Positions 55,238-64,000 of a stretch of 64,000 nucleotides of DNA are shown here, one piece after another (position 1 is the stretch's first letter; each line of letters opens with the position of its first letter). The stretch is from Unio delphinus (taxonomy: Eukaryota; Mollusca; Bivalvia; Unionida; Unionidae): contig JAQISU010000155.1 in assembly GCA_029339505.1 (NCBI GenBank), positions 15,515,501 to 15,579,500 on the forward strand. The letters run 5' to 3'. A program made the translations under genes and the position numbers. The notes under the pieces were generated by a model. That model was not told where the DNA came from and did no database searches. It worked only from the letters and a program-made list of their open reading frames with translations.

Positions 55238-58200
55238 ATGACTGAGGAATTCAAGAGATTATCAGCAATTAAGCCTTTCAAAAATGTTGAATTCAATCTC
55301 GATAGAGCCCTCGAAAATGTGCCAAAACGGGCAATAACGGATAGAGCCCTGATAAATAAAATACGCGATTGTATTAATGAATTCAAGCACGACGGTGCAT
55401 CTCATAGCTGGTCAACATTTCGAACTGATGGCGTTGTTGATGCCACCATGAACGACAGCAACGCAGCCATGATGCTATCACAACTTGGCAACAAAAAGTA
55501 TATTTTTAGAGTAAAATTCATTATCCGTGTAGAATTAGGAGATCATTCAGGCAAAGACTGCAGATCGAGTAGGACGGCTTTTCTGGAGCTGGCGACCTGA
55601 TGACGTCACGACGGGTGCGGAAGCACATTTTCCTGGGCTTAACAGTTAAGGACAGTTCAAGACGTTATCAACTCACTACCACTACGAAGAGAAAAATCAT
55701 GATGTGGGGCGGTGCACTATACAGAGGAAATATTTCGGCGAGTTTATAAGTCCCTTTAACAAGCTGCAGAAGTCAAAGATATATGGAAACTGAGTAGCCC
55801 ACTATAACCACGTGGTGAAGAAAAATGGCGGGCACTGAAGTGGACTTGCTCCTACGTCAAACTACTGGAACCACATTGTAACCAGCCATGGAAATCTAAA
55901 CAATGTGGCGGACCTGAGGCGCGCTGACTGGTGATATCAAAGTATTGAGTAACCCACAGGCTGCCGTAGGATGATATCACCAAGTCAGCGAAATACTACC
56001 TTAGATAGCCAGCTTTTTGACACAATTACAGCGGTCTTCTGATGTGTCGCCAGCATCGGACTACTCGAATGAAGCAGTTTCAACGAAAAGATATTGCCAT
56101 TTATCTTTTCATTGCCTGAATAATAGGGGACTCATTTGGTTACGAGTACCCCTTTTTGAACAACTTTCCGTGGCCCTTAAAATCTAATATGACTTATATT
56201 GGTACCTCCAGCAAAATTCATAACTTAAACAAACTACCATTGACTACACTATTATATGTCGCTTAGACATTTTAATTTTACAAAATTGTTAGGGACTTAT
56301 TATATGTACGCTTATGTACTAGTTTTATTTGAATGATAGGACTTTAAATAATAATTCTTCAACTTAAATATTTGAATAATTGCACAGGTGGCTAACACAA
56401 TATTGGATGTTAATTTGTCCATTAGTACAACTGGACTGAATTTGACCTTTAGTAAGACCTTGGTTTTTCAGGTGTGGGCTGCGTCCTTTGCTGTGCTGTC
56501 TTGCTGTTGGCGTGCTCTGGTGTGTGCTGCTGTGTCAACGCCCTCCTGGACCTGGGCCTTTTCCACCTTTGCCATTTCCGACTCACCAAATTACTAGCGA
56601 AATGAGGAAACATTTCCCCTCGCTACCTTACAAGCTTGATTGGATGATAGGGGTGGGTGTGTGTAGGTACTATTCCTACCCACCCCCAATATAGGCTTTC
56701 ATTTCCCCTGATAGTTACTTTTTAGTAATTCAGGGGAACGCCTTAACTGATAGTGCAATTAAGCACTTCTAAGGGAGGGAGTAACATCCCCTCCCACCTA
56801 AATGGCTACCGATATGGTAGCTATAAAAGTTGCCCATATGCCCCTAGAGGGCGGAGGCAACTCAAAAACACCCAATTCAGTCAGTAGAATTAGGAGGTTG
56901 GGTTATACGAGACAAATTTGAACCGATTCTCAAAGACAAGAAAACAGTCGTTGTTAGCCGTGATTCTAAGCCGGGTCTGTTTACTGGATTTGAAAAACCA
57001 TACTATGAACGAGCATACCCTGAAACAGCAGTTGTGAATGGGATATATCCGTTAAATGAAAAACCTGATATAGGAAAACTAGCGCCGATGAAATACTCGT
57101 CGCCGGCGACTTCGTCAGTGGCTTTGCCACTCAATTGTGTAGCAGAACGTATAATAGAACACTTCACAAATGCGTTGCGTGGAAATAAATTGACCGATCT
57201 AAGACGCAAAAAAAATAAATGACTGGGAATAAACAGTTAGGAAGAACGGGGTAACTATTAGCGATATCGCAAAATTAGAAACGTCGCTGAGATTTCGAAT
57301 GACCGTTACAACGATAACCGGAGAAGTTTTATACGAATCAAAATATAAATCAAAGGGAGCTCCAATCAAAATTATTGATCATAACGAACACGCATGGACG
57401 TCCGCGGTCACAATATTTCCACGAAACAGAACTATAAAGTATATATCCACCGAATTCTTGGGAGAAGATTTCTCCAGGGATGGTTTTCTCGTTGAAGAGA
57501 AACTATTCGATGGTATTGCGTATTTGAGTAAAAACGACCCCGTGTCGGTGTGGTTTCTTCGCAGCGCTGAAAACGACATGGATCCGTTTGATCAGTTTGT
57601 AAGACCAAACAGTGAATTATACCGCACTGAAGCATTTCACAAGAAAATATAAAAAACAGCTAGTGAGTTTTTAACGGCGTGTGGCGAAGCCACCAGAGAT
57701 GAAATTATCAACGATGAACAATTATTGACAAACTGTTTTACAATCCCGTCGGTTGCAGCTCATTTTGCGAGAATCAAAAACGCATGGAAACCAACACACG
57801 TAGAATTCTTGCCAGACATTGAGACTAGTTGTTTAGAATTTAATCATGGCGGCTTATCGAATAACAAATACGACAGTGATAATATCATTTCAGTTGATAT
57901 GGCTGCTTGTTATCCGGCGAGTTTTCTTGGTTATGGAGAGTGTACTGAGTATTGTAAACGATTTGGACATCCCGTACATGAAATGACTCGCGTTGCAATT
58001 AATGGGCCGCTGCCTGATTTTGATTTAACTGGATTCGCTCGTGTAATATCATTTGAGTTCGCAGCAGGACTTCATCGCGCTTGTTATATTTGGATTGGTA
58101 GACACATGTCTGAAAAGAAGTGGCTGCCAATAGCGCTATTACGATTCATGATTGATACAAAAATGTTAATTTCGCTGACGGTCAGTGAAGCAATTATATC

Positions 58201-60131
58201 ATATCGGAAACAAACCAATGTCTGGTTACCAGAACCAGAAAGTCTTGATAGTATAATTGAGTAATCCAGAAAACATATTGATGCCGACGAAGAATATATC
58301 ATTGAGTGGTCCAAACGGGTATTTAATCAACGAAACATCGAAGCAAAAGATCTCGGCAGACGAATAATTGGAAAATTCACTCAGGGAGGGAAAAAATGCG
58401 ACTACAAAAGATATTCTTCACGGTTGATTATAGATAGCACCGAATATGACTTTGTAATCGCGGATGCAGTATCTAAAAACATATATGTAGATCGTAAAGA
58501 TGCTTTTTTGTCCGGTGGAACAAAATTGGGTACAATTGTTACTTACAACGATGGACTCAGTTCTACGTATACACATTTGAGGTCGTCTATGCTGGGTTAT
58601 GCTTGTATTAATTTATTTTCAATGATAAATAGATTTCCTGACACTGCGGTTAGAGTTGCCGTTGATTTATTTTACAATAACAGCAAGTACAGTTGCGCAG
58701 TTGCTGAATTCACTAATTCGGATGAAAGTTGGGGATCATGGAGAATTAAGAAAGAAATGCTGCGTGATTATTCTGAATCAGCAGACGTTGAAATTAAAAG
58801 TAATTACTTACACGGTGATAATTTATCAGAACGTTCTAATGCACCGCCGATATCCGATCCAATTTGTACATATAAAACAGTTTATTTAAACGGCTGTGGC
58901 GGGTCAGGAAAAACGACCCGGGCGATTGAATTATATCGTGGGAAAAACATGATTGTGCTTACACCAACCCACAGACTAGCGAGAGAGATAAAACAACGAA
59001 ATGTTGAAGCTTGTACTTATCACAGCTTTTTTCGATGGAAAGGTGATGAATGGACCCCTGAACGAATGGGTGAAAAATTCATCCCTGCGATTATTATTTG
59101 GGATGAGATATGTACGGTTTCGTTAGATGTATTAAAAATGTTTCTTGATTGGTTGCTGCCAAAGAATACAGCGGTAATAATGTGCGGAGATCATGGCCAA
59201 TCACCACCATTTGTCGGCGCGGGTCCACATGATTGGTTAAAAGGGTTTGTTGACTATTATGAAGAAATTGAAAGCGACTACAGGTCGCTCGATAAACAAT
59301 TAAGTGAGGTCAAATAATTAATCAGATTACAACCCGATAAAATACAATGTGAAATAATTCGGGAAGTGATTTCTGAAACTCCCATGGAGGAATTTTGGAA
59401 AGTATGGAGGCCGAACGATTTTGTAGTGGCGAGTAGGAAGATAGTTAGAGACAAACTTCAGCAGCAATTATTTGAGCTTCATAAAGAAAAATATCCCCTG
59501 ATAAATGTTCCATTGTGTTATAGACCCGCTGACACATGGCGGCAAAACATCGAAGTCGAAATTCCAGGACAGCACGAAAGACAAACACTAGTATTAAATG
59601 ATATTGTTCTGGTTGATATCAGTGTTGTCGAAGACGCAATGCTTGCTAATAAATCGCCATGGACACTGGGTTACGTAACAACAATACATTCCTCGCAGGG
59701 ATTAACCATCGCGGATACAATTGTTTGGATAGTCGATAATCGCATTGAGTGGTCAAATTTAGTCTATCTTACAGTGTCTAGAGTACGGCGAATAAATCAA
59801 CTTCGAAGAATTGCCCTGACAGAGTCAGGCGATGACGACACCACAATGGATGATATTGATGTTAGCATCATTAAAAAAAAACTCTCCGGATATAAACAAC
59901 AAGACAAAAAAAAAAAAACGAGAATTTGATATTGATGCTAAATTAATAATTACGCTGAAGCAATAACAGAATAATCACTGCGCGAGTTGCAATTGTATAA
60001 TGCGTTGGCGTTATTCGGATAAAGATCCTCGCCAATTTACCGTAGACAGAAAAAATAACAGTCTCGGTCATGTCAGAAACAATGTGATGTTGACTTGTAT
60101 TGAGTGTAATAGACGCAACGGAGCTAGTTAA
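55238..60131 (+). pseudogene. POLB: DNA polymerase B / SF1 helicase / C-terminal HNH fusion
   Basis: The start is MTEEFKRLSAIKPFKNVEFNLD. After an insertion (55542-56883) the polymerase continues with motif A SVDMAACYPASFLG near 57890, motif-B-like GRRIIGKFTQGG near 58360, and motif C as AVDLFY near 58660, where other copies have ATDSFY, so the catalytic motif is damaged. The helicase has Walker A GCGGSGKTT near 58893, Walker B WDEICTVS near 59100, GDHGQSPPF near 59190, TIHSSQGLTIADT near 59685 and SRVRRINQLRR. The C-terminal HNH carries CASC, FTVDRKNNSLGHVRNN and CIECNRRNG. Stops or frameshifts lie near 57220, 57650, 58262, 59315 and 59945. No start or stop spacing separates the parts, so they were one protein of more than 1,100 residues for protein-primed-type replication with its own helicase. 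Confidence 0.82.
55542..56883. mobile_element. 1.34-kb insertion in the polymerase gene, 13-base target duplication
   Basis: GTAGAATTAGGAG occurs at both edges (55529-55541 and 56884-56896), exactly once in the uninterrupted polymerase of N. The insert is GC-richer than its surroundings, has no terminal inverted repeats and no coding sequence that I recognise; a small frame at 56388-56597 is Ser/Val/Leu-rich and unconvincing. A long target duplication without inverted termini suggests a non-LTR (SINE- or LINE-derived) insertion, but there is no clear poly(A) end. Confidence 0.75.
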
Positions 60132-61060
60132 GACCGTGCGGTGGCAATTGAGTATTGTCAGGAATCACTTGTAATTGTTCGCGTGTAAAACCCCCGCTGA
60201 GAGGCAGTTGAATCCAATTTATAGATTGGAGGCCTACCAGTTGATCGTGTTATAGTAGATATGCTATGCGTAGTGACACTCCAAATAGGATCAGTAGCCA
60301 TTTTTTTACCACCTTCAAGCTCTCCTGGTTCATATAATTATCTCACGGTGACATTGCTGAGAATTGGCTGAGAAACGCTATGCCGCTGTGGTTGTGGTAT
60401 ATACTTCTTTTTTATTGCGTTGTTAGGTTTCATATTGATTGCTCTGGTAATCTTGTTATTTAGCGCTGCAACTACCCCTGGTAACCTTTTGACCCATTCA
60501 CGGGATCGCTTTTCTTGGATGAATTCTCTTGCGTCTTGATATCCAAATAACCGCTCAGCAGGAGTCCGATTAAATCGTTCTACAATTGCCTGATCGCGAT
60601 GTAGTGCAATATGCCCCCGTCTGATGGTGACATTGTGATGTTTCATTGTAGATGCAACCACACCCTGAAATTCCTTGCCAGGATCAACTTGTAGCAGATT
60701 TGGCTAGCGTAGTGGGCCTCGTCGATAAATCCTTTCAAACGCAGAAGCAACTTCAGGTGATGATTTTGTTTTTAGCGGTTCGGCTTGTTTGTATCGACTG
60801 GCAACATATACTACAGTTAGCACGTATTTGTAACCGTTGTCATGTGGTAAAAACAATAAATCAGCTTGATGAACCTCATTGGGTCCGGTAACATCAAAAT
60901 ACGAGAAATTTATTTGTTTAGGACGCGGTAGATAAATTTGCCATATAGCCTGTTTGGATAACCAATTAGTCGCAGTTGCCCTTTTCACTTTTGCGGCGTT
61001 GGCGAGTTTATTGATTGCAGCGTTACCCCTCCAGTATCCCCTCGGAGAATAATCATCAAT
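60124..61060 (-). pseudogene. INT: Integrase of element C, first catalytic Asp replaced
   Basis: The rve core is recognisable (ADLLFLPHDNGYKYVLTVV, LQVDPGKEF, IVERFNRT), but the first catalytic residue is Tyr (TVVYVASRY for TVVDVASRY). Stops lie at 60704 (a Trp codon in the other copies) and 60338, with a frameshift near 60200. The N-terminus is fused to PLA2-gene sequence by a deletion near 61055 that removed the PLA2 stop and integrase start. The C-terminal end RSTGRPPIYKLDST overlaps the polymerase fusion end by eight bases. Confidence 0.8.
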
Positions 61061-61623
61061 TTGCCTTTCATAGCTGATTTTACCAACCACGAAGCCAACC
61101 TTTCTTTGAAGGATTTATCAGGAATAGCAGGAATATCAGCCAACTTTTCTTTGAAGGATTTATCAGGAATAGCAGGAATATCAGGAATAGCATTTAACGC
61201 ATGAATTAATTTCACATCCGCGAGATGCCTGTGTTGCAAATTGCTGCTTTTATAAGCAACATCATGCGCATGACACGCCTTATCAATAGCGTTTATCGGT
61301 TCTTCATCACGTCGAGGTTGATTTTAATCATCAAGTCTGATATCTAATCGTGTTCCTGGGCCACAGTAGCTATATCCTGGAAGGTGCTTTTCTTCGGGGT
61401 ACTTTGCCCATGGGGTTCCATGGAGCTTTGCCAACTTGGCTGCAATATCACCTCCTCGTTTTTTTTTAAAAACATCTCCGGATTTCATATAAACAAATTT
61501 ATATTTTTTTATACCACATGTTGCACATCTGCCAGTAAGTGCTGATCTGTTATTGCCAGTTGTAATCGTCGTCACATCATTTGTGCTAGTACGCGTTTTA
61601 CACTTCACACAATATAGATCCAT
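61060..61623 (-). pseudogene. Zinc-ribbon plus phospholipase-A2-like protein, stop between domains
   Basis: The zinc ribbon is complete: MDLYCVKCKTRT and GRCATCGIKKYKF. A basic linker VFKKKRGGDIAAKLAKLHGTPW leads to the PLA2 calcium-loop motif GYSYCGPGTRLDIRLDD, where a TAA (61324-61326) interrupts. The frame continues with INAIDKACHAHDVAYKSSNLQHRH, the His-Asp catalytic helix. A 60-base duplication near 61105-61195 repeats IPAIPDKSFKEKLA. Viral PLA2 domains of this shape breach endosomal membranes in parvoviruses; the role here is inferred from the motif alone. Confidence 0.62.
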
Positions 61624-61640
61624 AATTTATGTATAAAGAT

Positions 61641-62293
61641 ATGAATATAATTGATTTTTCAGCGACTAAAACAAAAGAACCAGTTAAGCATCATGCAGCG
61701 CTACCAAACTCTATCCGCGCAACTATAATCGGGCCATCTGGATCCGGCAAGACGCAATTGTTACTCAATTTAATAATGAGATGAAGTGGGATAAGTTGTA
61801 TTTAATTGCCCCCAGCGTAGATGATCAACGATGCTATGAAGTGTTAAAGGGTTTTAACGAGAATGCATCAGAAATTAAGGGTGAGAACGTCGTTGATTTT
61901 ATAACTGATATTGATGAGGCACCATCCGTGGATGACCTAGATGGGAGCATTAACAATTTAGTCGTATACGACGATGTGATGTTAGACAATCAAAAAAACC
62001 CAGCTAGAATATTTTCCCGAGGCAGGCATAAAAACACCGACGTGATATATATCACTCAACGCTGCACTCAGATTCCAAAAGAGATCAGAGACAACTGTAA
62101 TATTCTTTACTGTATTCAACGGCGTTGATACACATACGCTACGAAATATTTGGCAGACATGGTGCTCTGATATGGACGTCAATTTAGAAATTTCTTTAGC
62201 CGCGCTCAGTCGATCCCACACGGATTTATAACAATAAATTTGCATGACCTTCGGACACGATATCGTACCGGACTCGATCAAATATTCGGTTAA
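61641..62293 (+). pseudogene. ATP: A32-like packaging ATPase, frameshifted
   Basis: MNIIDFSATKTKEPVKHHAALPNSIRATIIG, Walker A GPSGSGKTQLL near 61735 (Gln to Pro), Walker B NNLVVYDDVM near 61960, RGRHKNTDVIYITQ. A small deletion near 61775 and further changes near 62115 and 62165 shift the frame. The last 60 bases (GLDQIFG end) lie inside the right terminal inverted repeat and so occur twice in the element. Confidence 0.82.
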
Positions 62294-62514
62294 AATCATT
62301 TATTATTTTTGTTAACCTGTAGCAGCAGAGGGGGCGATGACAAGACCGCCGCGATACGGATGATTGAAAAATCGCAAAGTCTCCATTTGGCAAAATGGAG
62401 ACTTATTTTTTTTTTGGGTTAAAATATGAGATTCGCAGGAAGGCTCTATTTTCCGTTTTGAGAGCTCAATCAATTTTGTCGGAAAAAGTTGTCCGATTCG
62501 CCCCCTCTGCTGCT
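62236..62514 (-). repeat. Right terminal inverted repeat of element C
   Basis: Inverse of 44021-44278. It contains inner AGCAGCAGAGGGGG (62321), TCTCCATTTGGCAAAATGGAGA near 62381 and outer CCCCCTCTGCTGCT ending at 62514. The target duplication GTTAT follows. Confidence 0.92.
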
Positions 62515-63200
62515 GTTATGGTTGCAATTTTATTATGAAACTAACAAACGGCTTATATCAGCTACACAGCGTTTATTCACAATAAAAGAAATATTCATAC
62601 TGCATCATGATTTAACTTATAAGTTAAGGTAGAACACAAAGACTATAGAAATAATAACACACTTTGTACCGTGCGTCATATTTGTGACTAAACAAGGAAG
62701 AATTTTACAGTTCATGTACACTAGAAAATTAATTTGAAATGCCCAAATACATACGTTTCTGATCCAGAATATTCATAATATTTGAATTCCGACGATTGGT
62801 TATTCCAACGTAACTACAATCCAACTGCATCCCGTTGCTTAAATCTTCACTCTGTGGGACAGGTACAACTAAACTTATTTCATGATTACCCGGGCTATCT
62901 CTGTCGCAATACACCGTGAATACTAAACTCAGTCATTTTATTTGACCATGTGAGGACCATAATACTTAATCGTAAGAAACATTTCATGAGCTAAAAAGGA
63001 ACAACCCAGTAAGTCAATCACCATACTGAAACGTTATCTCCATTGTAGTTTCGTTGTAATTAGATTTTACTTTTGACTTGATAAGCTGAATGCATAATGC
63101 AAGCATAACGTGCTGAAAAAGTTATAATATACAATTTTACCCTTTATCAGGATGGACATATCTGGGAAGGCCAAATTGAGTTTTTGTTATATATAAAAAA
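62515..63200. other. Host non-coding DNA right of element C
   Basis: AT-rich, no gene supported. It continues the sequence left of element C once one copy of GTTAT is removed. Confidence 0.5.
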
Positions 63201-63760
63201 AACACTTTATCAAAGCTTTAACTATTGTTTTAGTTTGAATATTTAACAAAGGAATTGCATCGGGAAAGCATGTAGACACACATTATAGTCAACAAGTATT
63301 GGCTGGCTGAATTAGTCTTACGTATGTGACCGCCACAGTCTACCATTATTCTGATAAACGGTTCGTTAAAAGCAACAATAGGTTGCAAATGAACCTTTGG
63401 TATCTTCTGATTGCGTTTGCATCCATTTCGCAAGTTTGGCAAGATATGCAGTATTTACAAAGCTCACTGGTAAGTTCTGGGTAATAAAAGTGACTCAGGT
63501 CTTCTGACACGTCTTATTGATCCCTAAATGACCAACTAACGAAGTCTTGGCAAGACAAAGAATTTTCCATCTACACGACCTTGAAACTACAATTTCATAT
63601 TTTGCCGAACACTCATGGCTCGGAGGTAACTCAGATGGTCACGATTGTCTTCTTATGTTTCAATTTGTAACAATCAGAAGTAACGTACCCTTGCTTCTTC
63701 CAATAGGTGAAATGTCAAACCAATGTGAATTTAAATGTAAACAATCGCTTGCGTTCTGAA
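63201..63760 (-). pseudogene. Ty3/gypsy-type integrase relic
   Basis: On the minus strand, fragments in shifting frames match the zinc finger and core of LTR-retrotransposon integrases. LVGHLGINKT near 63540 and KYCISCQTC near 63450 form the H2C2 region. QKIPKVHLQPI, FNEPFIRIMVDCGG and SASQYLLTIMCVYMLSR (63240-63420) cover the linker and the first catalytic Asp. Several frameshifts, no LTR in view. Confidence 0.7.
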
Positions 63761-64000
63761 GTGCATTAGAGAAATTTGTATCCCGAACGAGCGCCCACTT
63801 TTCAGTTACGTTTCTTCAAATGGGTAACATAAAAGAGTGCAAAGTAAGGAGCTTTTAATTTAAACCAACAATAACAATACAAAGATAAAATAATAATGAA
63901 TATTCTGCATTGCGAATAAAATCCTTAACTAATTAGGGAATTACGGACACAAGTACTAATAATAAATGTTCGTTCTGAATAAGCTTTAGTGGAAATCTCA
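63761..64000. other. AT-rich right edge
   Basis: No gene or repeat recognised in the last 240 bases. Confidence 0.4.

Larger units (their letters stand above)
44021..62514 (+). mobile_element. Polinton/Maverick copy C, full length with terminal repeats and target duplication
   Basis: 18,494 bases bounded by inverted repeats starting AGCAGCAGAGGGGG. The host bases GTTAT are duplicated immediately outside (44016-44020 and 62515-62519). A six-base reading TGTTAT is also possible if one terminal base is counted in the duplication; known Polintons usually duplicate six bases. It contains the complete gene set in standard order, plus one 1.3-kb insertion inside the polymerase. Most genes carry one to a few frameshifts or stops. 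Confidence 0.93.

Noticed and set aside
56388..56694. Gene inside the 1.34-kb insertion
   Set aside because: Two overlapping short frames of skewed composition without recognisable domain or start context.
61105..61195. CRISPR-like repeats
   Set aside because: Only two adjacent copies of a coding duplication, no spacers.
1..64000. Free viral genome or bacterial DNA
   Set aside because: Splice-site-bounded exons, microsatellites, target duplications and decayed copies in different states all point to integrated elements in a eukaryotic genome.

Overview
The window is eukaryotic nuclear DNA. It is AT-rich, with intron-like non-coding DNA, long (AT)n and (GT)n-like microsatellites, and three plus-strand cysteine-rich EB/EGF-like exons that have splice sites. 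About three quarters of it is decaying Maverick/Polinton DNA, meaning integrated DNA viruses or large DNA transposons. The EB-type exons and a Ty3/gypsy integrase relic fit an invertebrate, perhaps a mollusc; that host guess is inference only.

Layout. (A) 1-11850: a Polinton entered by the left window edge and truncated at its right end. Host DNA with one EB exon follows (11851-14462). (B) 14463-22354 plus 34488-38471: a second Polinton with no left end, split by (N) 22355-34487, an inverted Polinton that keeps its left terminal repeat at 34338-34487 but has lost everything beyond its integrase. Host DNA with two more EB exons follows (38472-44020). (C) 44021-62514: a full-length 18.5-kb Polinton with long terminal inverted repeats and a 5-base target-site duplication. 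The right flank (62515-64000) holds a Ty3/gypsy integrase relic.

Shared gene order, in the orientation of A, B and C. Minus strand: penton-like minor capsid protein, small membrane protein, fiber-like repeat protein, adenain-type protease fused to a basic/hydrophobic N-terminal region, double-jelly-roll major capsid protein, small basic protein, coiled-coil protein, short helical protein. Then comes a 1-1.8 kb non-coding zone with minisatellites and a tRNA-like block, followed by an HNH endonuclease and a Cys-rich protein, both minus. A 39-43 base divergent gap separates these from a plus-strand fusion of DNA polymerase B, SF1 helicase and a C-terminal HNH domain. A convergent integrase (minus), a zinc-ribbon plus phospholipase-A2-like protein (minus) and a packaging ATPase (plus) complete the element.

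Together these genes cover replication, integration, capsid assembly, maturation, DNA packaging and possibly entry, so the ancestor was probably a virus. Every copy is broken. C has the best capsid gene, but its polymerase motif C and its first integrase catalytic Asp are changed. The most notable observations are the polymerase-helicase-HNH fusion, the zinc-ribbon-PLA2 fusion, terminal repeats that carry inverted repeats of their own, the inverted nested insertion, a second divergent protease in N, and the tRNA-like block at the same place in all four copies.
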